NCBI RefSeq assembly: GCF_035594125.1
Contig: NC_087197.1
Coordinates: forward strand, 7,238,110 to 7,302,109
From: Scylla paramamosain
Lineage: Eukaryota > Arthropoda > Malacostraca > Decapoda > Portunidae
Direction of reading: 5' to 3'
DNA: 64,000 nucleotides
Shown here piece after piece: positions 14,613 to 25,258 of the stretch (position 1 is its first letter; each line of letters opens with the position of its first letter). The notes under the pieces were generated by a model. The model searched no databases. It saw only the letters and a program-made list of their open reading frames with translations, and was not told where the DNA came from. Position numbers and translations under genes: made by a program.

Positions 14613-17060
14613 TTACCTAGCTGTGGTTTATGGGAGGAGGAGTCTATGCTCTTGCTGTCCTGTCTCGATATTTACTGTTATCCAGTATCTTTAAAATTGT
14701 GTATTGTCCTAGTATGTACTGTCTCTTTCCAATTCATTCCAAACTCCAACAATTTGTTGTGGAAATCTGTTCTTTTTATATCCATTCTGCACATTCCCTT
14801 CTTCACCTTCAGGTCATGTCCTTTTACACTTCTGTAATCTCTCACCACCAGGTCCCCACAATCTAATTTCTCAACTCTTGACATGATCTTGTACATTGCA
14901 ATCAGATTTCTCTTTCTTCTCTCTTCCAAAGTGAGGAGATTTAATTTCATCAATCTCTCCTCATATGACATATTATATACGGTTGAAGGCAGGAGGTATT
15001 TTTGTTGTAGCTCTCTGTATTTGTTCCAATTTCTCTCTTAGTACATGGAGACCATAACACTGCAGCATATTCCAATTATGGTCTCATTCTGATCACAATC
15101 AATTTCCTCATCATATCCTCATCCAGGTAATTAAAAGCAGTTTTATACTACTCAGCATATTGTAGGTCTTGTCTGTTATTCTACTGAGATGTTTCTCTGG
15201 TGACATTTTGTTAGTAATGATGACTCCAAGGTCTTTCTCCTTCCTCCTCACTCCGATGAACTCTTTTCCAACTGTGTAACAATACTTGGGTCTTTTGCTA
15301 CCATGTCCAAACTTTAGTATCCCACATTTTTTTGTCAAATTCCATTTCTCATCTTTGACTCCACTCCCAAATTACATTCAGATCTTCTTGCTAAGTGGCA
15401 CAGTCCTCCTTCTTATCCATCTTTCTTATTAGCTTTGCATCATCAGCAAACTGGCTCATATAACTAGTCACTCCTTTGATCATGTCATTCCATTTCTCAC
15501 CCTCTAGTATATCTCCCAATTCTCTTGTGTTTTTCATTTTCTCCATTCATTCCAGGCCAATGAAACCACTCCTGCTTTCTAACATCTCTTTTTTTCTTTG
15601 GCACAAATCTCCTCACATCTTCATATATAGTTATCAACTCTCCACTTTTCTACCACTCCCACTGTTCTATCAAACTCACATCAGTTTATATGTTCAAATT
15701 AGTTTCTTAAACCTTCCAAATTTGTCCCTCCATAATTATACCTTCATCTTTCTTCATTCCTTTTCTCACTTTCATTGTACACTCTACCACTATATGATTA
15801 TTTTTACTTATTGGGCTCTTGTTGTCCACTATCACTATCACTCTTGATTTCTTTGTAAATATTAGGTCCAACTGTGAGGGCGTGCCTTCTCCTCTAAACC
15901 TAGTATTTTCGTCCACCCACTGTGTCATCAAGTTATTCATAGCTATCCTTAACAATTCTCCTCCCAACTTTTCACTTCCCTCCACTGGCTGATCTTCCCA
16001 ATTTACATTCTTACAATAGAAATTATGTCATGTTATCATCACTGGTACTCATCAAATACTCCACTACTTTTTTGTATCTTTAATCTTTTATGGTATTCTT
16101 CTGTTCTCCAAGAACTTGTCTTTAGTAGAATGTACACCACAGCAAAATCCTTATTGCCTCCTCCTCTCTGCTCCACCTTCACTCATCACTTCTGCTAATC
16201 CTCTTTCAAAAGGTCATTTCATCTGCAACAAAGTCTCTTTTCACTAGTATCATCACTCCTCTGCCTTGTTTTTCTTTCCTTTTAGTTTTTCCACATATTG
16301 CATTTTTCTTTCCCAATGTTGATGTCAATGCCATCACTCAACTTTGTTTCTCTGATTCCCATCACATCTGGTGTAGCCTCCCTTAAGTAATCATTTAATT
16401 CCACCTATGCAGATCATAATCCATTTACATTTTGTGTATGTAATTTTTAATTCTTCTTCATAGTTCCTTTCTTGGCAATCCACCACTTCTTCAGCTTCTT
16501 TCCAGTAAAACTATTTCCTTTCCTCCTCCATTCTTGCCTCACCTTTTTAAATTTTTTATTTATTTTGTTTATTTGCTTCCTTCCACAACTCACTTGTTTT
16601 TTTTCCCTTTCATCCTCACTCATATCTTTTCTGATCCCTGTATTTTTAAACTTCTCTATTTTTCCCGGTCTCCAGGATCCATTTAGTGTCCCCTTAGTTG
16701 CAGCTTGGGACCTGAACTTTATCTTCATGGGTCTGCTTTGACCTTCCACCTATTTACCTAATCTTATTACTTCTTCAATCTCATCTTCTGGGTCTGTTAC
16801 CTTTTCAGTCATATCCTTTGCTAATGGTGCTATGATGATTCTTTTATGTTTCTCTCTCTCTCTCCTGATTCACTATAATCTTGTCTTCTTTCACTCTAAA
16901 GACTACCACATGCTTTTTTTTTTTAGTGTCTCTTACCAAATTTTTCTTTTAAATACTTTTAACAACTGTTTTAGCTAGTTTCTTTCTTTTCTCCTATCTG
17001 ACAGTTTATTATTTCCCTAAGGCTAGCATTTTCTTTATCTTTATCTTTTTTTCTTTTTTT
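14613..17060 (-). mobile_element. F2 LINE copy, minus strand, internally deleted
   Basis: Minus-strand reading recovers the same architecture as the copy at 998-8029: ORF1 middle (VVVFRVKED near 16910), ORF1 C-terminus open at 16447-16749 (RPMKIKFRSQAATKGTLNGS), endonuclease C-terminus open at 15707-15985 (WVDENTRFRGEGTPSQLDL, then SKNNHIVVE in place of SDH), RT catalytic block SQFADDAKLIRK near 15440, an open piece at 15111-15338, and a C-terminus at 14678-14971 (SYEERLMKLNLLTLEERR). Only about 260 bp separate the endonuclease end from the catalytic block, so most of the RT N-terminal half is deleted. The 3' end leads into the CA array at 14466-14612. Confidence 0.8.
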
Positions 17061-18303
17061 GTACTTGCACCTTGAATAGTCAAACTATCAAATATGTATA
17101 TCAACATCTATCTTTCCTTCTTGTTGGAAGTTTGCCTACATTCAACCTGTTCCTAAAAAAGGGCAACCATTCTATTGCTTTAATTTTCTGCCTATCTAAA
17201 GTTTTTGAATCTATCCTCAACTGGAAGATGTTCAAACATCTATCACTTCACAACCTTCTATCTGATCGCCATTATAGGTTCCATTGAGGCCGCTCTACTG
17301 GTGATATTTTGGCTTTGCTTACTGAATCTTCATCATCCTATTTTAGAGATTTTGGTGAAACTTTTGCTGTTGCCTTAGATATATCAAAAGCTATTGAAAG
17401 AGTCTGGCACAAAGCTTTGATTTCCAAACTAGCTTCCTACAGTTTCTATCTTATTTCTCTATAACTTCTTCCCAAGTTTCCTTTCGGACCATTCTATTGC
17501 TGATGTGGTAGATGGTCACTGTTCTTCTAAATCTATTAACAGTGGTGTTCCTCAGGGTTCTGTTCTGTCACCCAATCTCTTCCAATCCTTCAGCAATGAT
17601 CTAAACCAAACTTCTTGTCCTATCCACTCCTACGCTGATGATACCATCCTGCTCTTTTTCTCATCTTTTCATACACCTCCAACCCTTCCAGAAGTAAACA
17701 GTTCACCCAAGGAAGCCACAGAACAACTGACTTCTGATCTCTCTAAAATTTCTGATTGGGATAGAGCAAACTTAGTATTGTTCAATGCCTCAAAAAATTC
17801 AATTCCTACATCTATCAACTTGACATAACCTTCCAGATAACTATCTCCTCTTCTTTAATAACACTCAACTGTCCCCCTCTTCTACAGTGAACATTCTTCA
17901 TCTTTCCTTTACTTATAATCTAATCTGAAAACTTTACATCTCATCTCTAGCTAAGACAGATTCTATGAAGTTAAATGTTCTGAGGTGTCTCTGCCAGTTT
18001 TCTAACACCCCCCCCCCAGCTGTTAACTCTGTACAGGGGCCTTATCTGTCCATGTATGGAGTATGCTTTGCATGTATTGGGGTTTCCACTCACATCACTC
18101 TTTTAGACAGAGTGGAATCAAGCTTTTTTGTCTTATCAACTCCTCTCCTCTAACTTAAACCTCTCGATCATCTCTTGCTATCTTCTACCATTATTTTCAT
18201 GCTAATTACTCTTTTGATCTTGCTAACTGCATGCCTCCCCTCCTTCTGCACCTTCACTGCACAAGACTTTCTTCTTTCTCTCACCCTCTTTTCACTCAAT
18301 TTC
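17061..18303 (+). mobile_element. Old F1 LINE fragment
   Basis: Sequence aligns by eye with 3253-4510 of the intact F1 copy, starting at cttgcacctt...agtcaaact and running through the RT region to the cacaagactttcttctttctctcac block near 18260. Readable pieces include [17 protein letters not shown] (about 17530) and YADDTILLF (about 17631). Many substitutions, small deletions and frameshifts make it much older than the other three F1 copies. Both ends are truncated; no poly(A) is present. Confidence 0.85.
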
Positions 18304-18751
18304 AAGAATCACTTCACACTTGGACTCACTGTTGGACAGAGATAAGGAAAACATGCTACAACATGTGTCAGTTACACACTGTATGGCATCACTACCCACA
18401 CCACAAACCACCACCATCATCTTGAAATTCAACTTGTGATAAGATGCCAATTTGTCAGTTTGTCACTACAAGTCATAAAAATTATACAAGCCCATAAAAT
18501 GAAGCCCCGTGTATAGTCAATTAAGCATGATTTACAGGGGTAATTCATCAGCTCTTCAAAAATAATTTCTGTGAATTAATATGGTATTTCACTGGTAAAG
18601 AAGGGTTAAATTTCAACAATGCTCATTAGATATGAATATGGGAAAAGGTTCAATAGCATGCAAATCTGTTACATGTAAACTTGCTATGTATGAGAACTTA
18701 TTGCAGATGAAGACTAGCACAGCTGCTGAGATGCTAAGTCTGTGGCTATGT
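18304..18751. other. Spacer, nothing recognised
   Basis: No convincing coding blocks, termini or tandem repeats between the old F1 fragment and the mariner remnant. Confidence 0.4.
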
Positions 18752-19140
18752 ATGAGGTGGTATAAAAAGTTCTGATGCTAGTTCTAAAGCACACCAACAA
18801 GTGGCAGTGAAGCGATGTGTGTGGTATGAGACTGAGCAGTAGCAGTCATCAAGCAGTCTGCTGATATATATCATTCTGTGAACTTTGAGCTATGGCAGAG
18901 GAATTTTTGTGACCACATGCAGATGCTTATATCCAGTTTCAATACAAACAACAAATTAGATGAAATAGTAAATACAAAGACCTGTTTGAAACAAAGAAAA
19001 TCTGCAACAGAGATTGCTGAAATTATCTGCATGTGTATGGCAATGAAATAATGAGTCATGTGCAGTATTTCAAGAGAAGAGTACATTGAATATATCAAGA
19101 GTAGCAAAGCATCACTGGAAGACAAGAGGTGAAGACAATC

Positions 19141-21014
19141 TTCCATGAGCTTCATCCCCCAAGATGAGGAAACAATTCAGCAACTTGTGCACAAGGACTG
19201 GCAGAAATCCAAGGCAAGCTATTACCCAGACAAGATACACCACCTCAAGCTGACCAACAACAGACAGTGGTACACTAAGATCAAAGCTTTGTGTGGCCTA
19301 CAAAAGCACACTTCATCTCTTCCTTGCACCTCACACCTTCCTGCTAATCTCGCGGCTCAGGAGATAAACGATCACTTTGCTGCTATCTGTCAAACCTTTC
19401 CTCCCCTCCACACCACTCCGCTTCCTGCCTATCTTCCTGCTCCCTCCCATCCTCCCAGTGTCCAGGCGATGGATGTTTTTAAGAGAATACTCAAATTCAA
19501 ACCAAGATCCACCACACCCACTGACCTTCCTATAAAAATTTACAAGGAATTTGCTGTAGAGCTAGCAACACCGCTATGCTCCATAATAAACGCCTCACTC
19601 TCCCAACACTCTTGCCCCGCGGACTGGAAGACATCATACGTCACCCCTATCCCCAAAACTTCCAGTCCACAGTCACTCAATGACCTCAGGCCAGTCTCTA
19701 TCACCCCCATCCCTAGCCTTATTTGTGAAGATTTTGTATATGACTGGGCCTACATCAAAATTTGTAATACCGTGGATATCAGACAATTTAGAAATATTAA
19801 AGCCACCTCCACCTCCCATTACCTGACCAGCTTCCTTGAATTCATCCACAGCCACCTGGACAAGCGAAACACCTCTCTAGCTGTTGCTTTTGTGGACTTC
19901 AAAAAAGCCTTTGATCTTGTTGATCACACTGTTGTCATCAGCAAGGCAGTAAGTCTGGGTCTCTCTCCTAACCTGATAGCGTGGCTAGCCGACTTCCTCA
20001 CAGGGAGGTGTCAGGCCGTTCGCTATCAGGGCTCTGTCTCTAATTTCCAACAGCTGGCATGTGGGGTCCTCCAGGGGACCAAGATGGGTCCTCTATGCTT
20101 CCTCCTCCTCATTAACGACGCCCTCACTGACACCCCCCCTCGCTGGAAATATGTGGACGACTGCACCGTGGGCGTCCCAGTTTCCACCAAGAACCCAGAC
20201 TACTCGCCACTGCAAGCAATTCTGGAGCGACTGCAGACCTGGACGGAGGAGAGCAGGATGACCATCAACCACAGCAAAACTGTGGTGATGCATTTCTGTA
20301 CCTCATCTGTACCAGTGCCCCCTCCCCAGCTCACAGTGGGCCTTCACTCCCTCCAGGTGGTCCAATGTGCCAAGCATCTCGGAGTCACGGTGGACAACCA
20401 GCTGACCTGGAAACAACATGTCGCCAGCACCGTAAGATCAGCTACTTACAGGCTGTACATGCTGCGCAGACTCAGGTCGCTGGGGACGCCGACAGATGAG
20501 TTAAGGGGGGTGTACCTCACCTTCATCCTCCCCAAACTCATGTACGCCTCCCCAGCATGGTCCTCCTCCCTCACACACACTCAACAGCTACAGCTAGAGA
20601 GTGTGCAGAAAAGGACGTGCAGGGTCATCCTTGGCCCTGCATACACCACCTATGAAGAAGCCCTGACCACCCGGAGTCTGTCCAGACTATCCACCAGGCA
20701 CCAAGAGGCTCTGGAGAAGTTTGGAAGGGGACTACTGCATCATCCATGTCTCAGAAACAGGCTGCCGCCTGACGCGCCTCGCCTGATCCGTGCCACCAGA
20801 CACCACAACAAGATAACGCACCTAAAGGTGCCGCGCACGGACCGGTACAGACTCAGTGCGATCCCCACCATGGTGCGAGCCATCAATCAATAGTATTTCC
20901 CTCCTAGATTAGACTTACCTTTAGGATTAATGTTAGGGTTTTCCCCATCCCCTATGTACATTTTCAGTTTGTTAACTGCCTAAATAATAAACCGTTTATT
21001 ATTATTATTATTAA
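19141..21014 (+). mobile_element. 5'-truncated LINE (family F3) inside mariner remnant
   Basis: It carries an RT frame without endonuclease, followed by about 120 bp of 3' sequence ending in a (TTA)n microsatellite tail (20998-21013) instead of poly(A). Lack of an endonuclease indicates 5' truncation, the usual outcome of incomplete target-primed reverse transcription. GC content is visibly higher than in the surroundings. The exact left junction is placed where mariner-like sequence stops; no target-site duplication was identified. Confidence 0.75.
19145..20893 (+). CDS. LINE reverse transcriptase, 5'-truncated but open (F3)
   Basis: A 582-residue open frame covering the RT and C-terminal region of a LINE ORF2. 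ATG 19145 lies right at the insertion edge and is probably not the ancestral start; the endonuclease is missing. Visible motifs are NDLRPVSITPIPS, VAFVDFKKAFDLVDH (first catalytic Asp), GVLQGTKMGPLCFLLLIND, and YVDD at residues 336-339 (Asp338, Asp339). The C-terminal part contains KHLGVTVDNQLTWKQHV and YASPAWSSSL. No stops or frameshifts interrupt it, so the copy is young even though it cannot move by itself. YVDD with a (TTA)n tail suggests a CR1/L2-related clade; not certain. Confidence 0.85.
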   Translation: MSFIPQDEETIQQLVHKDWQKSKASYYPDKIHHLKLTNNRQWYTKIKALCGLQKHTSSLPCTSHLPANLAAQEINDHFAAICQTFPPLHTTPLPAYLPAPSHPPSVQAMDVFKRILKFKPRSTTPTDLPIKIYKEFAVELATPLCSIINASLSQHSCPADWKTSYVTPIPKTSSPQSLNDLRPVSITPIPSLICEDFVYDWAYIKICNTVDIRQFRNIKATSTSHYLTSFLEFIHSHLDKRNTSLAVAFVDFKKAFDLVDHTVVISKAVSLGLSPNLIAWLADFLTGRCQAVRYQGSVSNFQQLACGVLQGTKMGPLCFLLLINDALTDTPPRWKYVDDCTVGVPVSTKNPDYSPLQAILERLQTWTEESRMTINHSKTVVMHFCTSSVPVPPPQLTVGLHSLQVVQCAKHLGVTVDNQLTWKQHVASTVRSATYRLYMLRRLRSLGTPTDELRGVYLTFILPKLMYASPAWSSSLTHTQQLQLESVQKRTCRVILGPAYTTYEEALTTRSLSRLSTRHQEALEKFGRGLLHHPCLRNRLPPDAPRLIRATRHHNKITHLKVPRTDRYRLSAIPTMVRAINQ

Positions 21015-21180
21015 ATCCATTATGGACATTCCTATTATCATCAGTGTGCCAAACAGAACAGTGAGGATAATCATGTCTGATTTGAGCAAGCACCATATTC
21101 TTGCAAACCTTATCCCCCAGAAGGAGCATTAGGTCAAAGACTGCCAAGAGGAATATCACAATCATAGCTAGTTTCATTCA

Positions 21181-21448
21181 GTGAACAACATTTTAGCTTC
21201 GTATTGTGCCTTAACACATTTAACATGATAGTGCTTTTACATAGTATGTAGTGACAAAATTGAGTGGGAGCACAAGGTCTAAAGAGAGGAAGCATGGTAG
21301 AAAAATGAGTGGCAATTATAAACATCCTCCCTCTTCCTGTGACTCTTGCTAACAGATAAGTGCGCAGGATCAAGGTGAAGCTTCTCCATCAGAACAATTT
21401 GCCTCAAGATACCAGTGAACATGATACAGCTTTTTTCATTACAACAAC
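21181..21448. other. Spacer, nothing recognised
   Basis: Sequence between the last mariner-like block and a simple-repeat tract, with no identifiable coding block. Confidence 0.4.
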
Positions 21449-21496
<48 letters not shown>

Positions 21497-21560
21497 TATT
21501 ATTATTATTATTATTAATTAATTAATTAATTAATTAATTAAATAATTAATTAATTGATTA
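21449..21560. repeat. (AAT)n / (TTA)n / (TTAA)n simple repeats
   Basis: An AAT array turns directly into its reverse complement ATT and then into a TTAA array, giving a short AT-only palindrome-like tract of about 110 bp, 130 bp left of the DIRS element. Confidence 0.9.
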
Positions 21561-21691
21561 TTTATTTATATATTTTTTGCCAAAATGAAAACCAAGATGG
21601 ATGCATCTATATGTTCCATGTCAATCTAAGTGACAAAGAGAGGGCAAGAAAATAAGCAGTAACTCCTTCATTTTTGCTTAGCTCTTTATAG

Positions 21692-21769
21692 AATTTTACT
21701 TCGGCAAAATCACCTATCCGCTGGGCGGACATTTCCCATGAGAGAGAGTGCGTCACGCGCTGCCGGCAG
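21692..21769 (+). repeat. Left inverted terminal repeat plus shared 33-bp motif
   Basis: Positions 21692-21740 pair with 26370-26418 (48 of 49 bases). The adjoining 21737-21769 (catgagagagagtgcgtcac and on to ccggcag) pairs perfectly with 26600-26632, resembling the internal complementary region used by DIRS elements to form circles. Confidence 0.9.
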
Positions 21770-22002
21770 TTGTTTGCTGATCGCCGCGTCGGGCAGACAC
21801 GGTCATTCTGGGTCATACGGACTCCCAAGTTTTTGCTGTTTTCTTTCAGATAAGGCCACGATACTTGTTACGCAGGTACAGTGCCTTCAACTTCGTTACC
21901 CGTTTTTGGGGCGAGTTGTATTATTGGTATATCGGTCTCCACTGACGATGGAACAGTGTGGGAAGCTTACGGCTTTGTTCTCCTTATCGCAGTGCGGCAG
22001 CC

Positions 22003-23214
22003 ATGTCGGAGTCTGGTGAAGCGTCCTCTGCCTCTCGATCCCCTTCCCCTCCTGCCCCACCTGGGTCCACTGTTCGCCCTCAAGATGACGACGACAGGCA
22101 CAGGGATCATTCATCTCGTCGCTTGAGTGGGAGGCATGGTTGCATGAGATTACGTAACAGTGCTGACGCACGTGGTTCCCGCGGCACTTCTCCTGCTCCT
22201 CCCCCTTGGTCAGTTGTGTTGGACGCCTTGGCTGATTTGCGGGGTGAAGTGGAGGCCTTGAAGGCAGACAGACGGCAACTACCACCCCCTACTGGGTCGG
22301 CGCAGGTGACTGTGGAGGACAGTACTCTGGGGGGCTGGGGTTTGTTGCCTCCTTGTTCTGCCACTTTTTCTGGTTTCTCGGCCAGGATGAGTGAGGATGA
22401 GGCAGTGTCGATGCCTGCCGCCCCTGCTGACAGCACCTTAATTCAGGGCACTAAGGCCTTTGGTCCTTCTGACACGGTGGTTGCTGACATTGACAATAGA
22501 GTGGCAGAGATGGTAAACTTTCTCTTTGATAAAGGTATGAGAGAGGAGGACTACAAGGCCATGTGTGAGGACGATGTTGTCAAGAGGCCTAATAACTGCC
22601 ATGCTCTTGCGCCAGTGGAATGCAACCCACAGGTGTTGGAGGCCCTGAAGCTGGATGCCAGGAAGACAGACTTCTGCTTGAAGGAGGTAAATAAGGACAT
22701 CCTGCGGGCTTCAACCATTATCACCAAATCCTTAGTGGCACTGGATGATTTGGCTGAACAGGAAGGTAACCCCAAGTTGGCACATGAGGTGAGCATGCTA
22801 AATGGTGCATTGGCATTGCTAGGCAATGCCAATCACAGGAACAATTTGGCCAGGCGTTTTGTCATGAAACGCGAGATAAACTATGAATATGCTCATCTTT
22901 GTTCAGATAAGGTGCCAATTACTTGCTTTCTGTTCGGTGACGATGTGCCACAGTCTGCCAGACAAATTGAGGAAGCGGAGAAACTGCGGAGTAAGTTCTC
23001 GCAGAAAAAGCCTGCCTTTACTAGCAAGTTCACAGGTAAACGCCCTGGTGGATATTGGAACAAGCCTGCTAGTAGGGGATATTACGCCAGGTTCCAACCC
23101 TACGGGCAACAGCGGTATGGCTCCAGAGCTGCCCCACGACTGCCTTCCACTCGTCAGGATGTGGAGCCAAAAAACTCCAAGGGACGGGGCGGCCGCAGCA
23201 GGCAGCCCCAGTAA
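22003..23214 (+). CDS. DIRS gag-like protein
   Basis: A 403-aa protein from ATG 22003; an upstream in-frame extension lacks ATG. The N-terminal ~100 residues are low-complexity, rich in Ser, Pro, Asp and Arg. A central alpha-helical stretch (about residues 150-300, e.g. CEDDVVKRPNNCHALAPVE, HEVSMLNGALALLGNANHR) is the conserved part of the gag-like ORF of DIRS elements, expected to package element RNA. The C-terminus is basic and Gly/Arg/Gln-rich (KRPGGYWNKPASRGYYARF), likely nucleic-acid binding; no CCHC knuckle is present. The RT frame begins by overlapping its last codons. It is first of three ORFs and is uninterrupted. Identification rests on position and composition plus recollection of the family. 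Confidence 0.75.
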   Translation: MSESGEASSASRSPSPPAPPGSTVRPQDDDDRHRDHSSRRLSGRHGCMRLRNSADARGSRGTSPAPPPWSVVLDALADLRGEVEALKADRRQLPPPTGSAQVTVEDSTLGGWGLLPPCSATFSGFSARMSEDEAVSMPAAPADSTLIQGTKAFGPSDTVVADIDNRVAEMVNFLFDKGMREEDYKAMCEDDVVKRPNNCHALAPVECNPQVLEALKLDARKTDFCLKEVNKDILRASTIITKSLVALDDLAEQEGNPKLAHEVSMLNGALALLGNANHRNNLARRFVMKREINYEYAHLCSDKVPITCFLFGDDVPQSARQIEEAEKLRSKFSQKKPAFTSKFTGKRPGGYWNKPASRGYYARFQPYGQQRYGSRAAPRLPSTRQDVEPKNSKGRGGRSRQPQ

Positions 23215-23401
23215 ACTTACAGGCAAGTGCATGTTTTGAAGCTGGCAGACTACACTCTTTCCTGCATGAGTGGCGTAAAATTACCAGTGACCCTGTCATT
23301 TTGGATATTGTTCAGCATTGCCACCTTGATATTGATGTCGATAGTGTTCATCCTTTATTTTTTAATGATTTGGAATACAGGTTCAACACTGTGCAACAGG
23401 G

Positions 23402-25258
23402 ATAATTTCTGGAGAGATCAAAAAACTTTTACAGCTTAAAGTCATTAAAGTCACACACAAACAAACTCAGCAGGTTATCTCTCCTATTTTTTTGCGAGAA
23501 AAGAAAAACGGGGAATTTCGCCTGGTTCTTAACTTGGAGAGGTTAAACAAATACATACCATATAAACATTTTAAAATGGAAAATTTTGAACAGGCCATCA
23601 GGCTCATCAACCAGGGTGATTTTTTGGCTTCTGTCGATCTCAGGCATGCTTATTATTCTGTTAGGGTTGCAGATGAGCAACAACGATTTTTATGTTTTAC
23701 ATGGCAAGGTGTTATCTATCAATTCACCTGCCTCCCTAATGGCATTTCTGAGGGACCTCGGCTTTTCACCAAACTGATGAAGCCAGTATTTGCTACTCTA
23801 AGGCAGGAAGGATACACTATCACCAGCTTTATAGATGACACATTAATTTGCAGTAACTCTTACTCAGGATGTCTTCAGGCGATTCAGGCCACCATTTCTC
23901 TGTTGCAGAGGTTAGGCTTTTGTATCAATATGGAGAAGTCTGTTCTCACCCCCACACAATGTATTGAATACCTAGGCAATGTTATTAACACCAAGTTCAT
24001 GACTGCCTCTTTACCTGAGCGTAGACTAATCAAAATTCGCCAAGGATGTGCAGAACTTTTGTGTAAAGATGTTGCCCCCATTCGAGAGGTGGCCAGGGTG
24101 ATCGGCCTCATGGTGGCTGCGATCCCAGCAGTGGAGTTAGGTAAACTTCACTACAGGAAGTTGGAGGGGGGAAAAATTGCCGCTTTGAAACAGGAGTATG
24201 GTAATTTTGACAGGCCTTTGAATATTACTGCAGACATGAAACTAGACCTTTCCTGGTGGTTAGACAATGTGGACAGACACCACAGACACATTTTTAGGCC
24301 AGGTACTGACATCGATTTATTTACTGATGCCTCCAGCCTTGGTTGGGGGGGTCATTTGGGGTGTCAGATTACAAGTGGTACTTGGTCCCTGGATGAAAAG
24401 GAGCTTCACATTAACATCCTGGAGATGAAAGCCATTCTATTCTCTTTGCAAGCATTTGAACATGAGCTGGAAGGTAGACATGTTAGAGTTTTTTGTGATA
24501 ATACCACTGCCATAAACTATGTCAATGAAATGGGAGGCACAAAGTCCAAGTCCTGTAATGATGTTGCTACCCAGATTTGGGATTGGTGTCTGGAACATGA
24601 CTCATGGGTTACATGCTCGCACATACCGGGGAAGGACAACACCTTGGTTGATGTAGCCTCTCGCAAGATTAATGACAGACATGAGTGGAAACTCGACTCA
24701 CACATTTTTACTACCTTGTGTAATGTTTTTGGGACACCGTCCATTGGTTTATTTGCCTCAAGGCTTAACAAACAGGTTAATACATTCTGTTCGTGGTTGC
24801 CAGATCCGGAGGCTAAATATTTTGATGCTTTTTCCTTGGACTGGTCAAACTTTGATTTGTCTTACATTTTCCCCCCATTCTCATTAATTGCTAGGTGCCT
24901 TCAGAAGTTACGTGCGGAGCAAGCACGAGGCTGGATGGTGGTTCCTCTGTGGCCGTCCCAGTGTTGGATGGGCATGCTGCTCCAGTTGCTAATAGACTTC
25001 CCACGTTTGATAACGAACAGGAGGAATGTTCTAACACACCCGTCCACAACAGATCCACACCCCATCATGTCCCACACGAGGCTCATGGCATGCCTTCTGT
25101 CAGGGAAAACTTGCAGAAACGAGGAGTTTCGCCGGCGGCTGCGGACATCATACTTGCCTCCTGGAAACCAGGTACTGAGAGGCAATACCGCCCACATGTC
25201 CAGAGGTGGTCGTTGTTTTGTGGTAGACAGAATGTCGATTCCACTTCTCCAACTGTAG
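23402..25258 (+). CDS. DIRS reverse transcriptase / RNase H
   Basis: RT blocks: GEFRLVLNLERLNKYIPY, ASVDLRHAYYSVRV (first catalytic Asp), CLPNGISEGPRLFTKLMKPV, and FIDD (near 23828-23839). RNase H: DLFTDASSLGWGGHLG, LEMKAILFSLQAF, VFCDNTTAINYVNEMGG, HIPGKDNTLVDVASRK, so the acidic residues appear present. The homologous frame actually starts further left in another frame (ASACFEAGRLHSFLHEW from about 23218). One base is missing at the GGG/ATA junction 23399-23402, after which the frame is open to 25258. The last 170 bp overlap the recombinase frame. The enzyme would copy element RNA into circular DNA. The frameshift may be a lesion or a recoding site; a lesion is more likely. Confidence 0.85.
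   Translation: MISGEIKKLLQLKVIKVTHKQTQQVISPIFLREKKNGEFRLVLNLERLNKYIPYKHFKMENFEQAIRLINQGDFLASVDLRHAYYSVRVADEQQRFLCFTWQGVIYQFTCLPNGISEGPRLFTKLMKPVFATLRQEGYTITSFIDDTLICSNSYSGCLQAIQATISLLQRLGFCINMEKSVLTPTQCIEYLGNVINTKFMTASLPERRLIKIRQGCAELLCKDVAPIREVARVIGLMVAAIPAVELGKLHYRKLEGGKIAALKQEYGNFDRPLNITADMKLDLSWWLDNVDRHHRHIFRPGTDIDLFTDASSLGWGGHLGCQITSGTWSLDEKELHINILEMKAILFSLQAFEHELEGRHVRVFCDNTTAINYVNEMGGTKSKSCNDVATQIWDWCLEHDSWVTCSHIPGKDNTLVDVASRKINDRHEWKLDSHIFTTLCNVFGTPSIGLFASRLNKQVNTFCSWLPDPEAKYFDAFSLDWSNFDLSYIFPPFSLIARCLQKLRAEQARGWMVVPLWPSQCWMGMLLQLLIDFPRLITNRRNVLTHPSTTDPHPIMSHTRLMACLLSGKTCRNEEFRRRLRTSYLPPGNQVLRGNTAHMSRGGRCFVVDRMSIPLLQL

Larger units (their letters stand above)
18752..21180 (+). mobile_element. 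Mariner-like transposon remnant, split by a LINE
   Basis: It starts with gaggtggtataaaaagttc, resembling a mariner terminus. Transposase N-terminal helix-turn-helix fragments follow (CLKQRKSATEIAEI near 18980, SKASLEDKR near 19110). At 19141-21014 a LINE is inserted. On the right side a later transposase block resumes (SVPNRTVRIIMSDLSKHHI, then LIPQKEH near 21110), corresponding to the second helix-turn-helix and linker of mariner transposases. The DDD catalytic core is not visible. The order of the two pieces around the LINE supports the nesting; the family call is moderate. Confidence 0.55.

Noticed and set aside
21958..22002. Upstream extension of the DIRS gag-like ORF
   Set aside because: The extension begins at GTG; the first ATG is 22003, which is preferred in a eukaryote.
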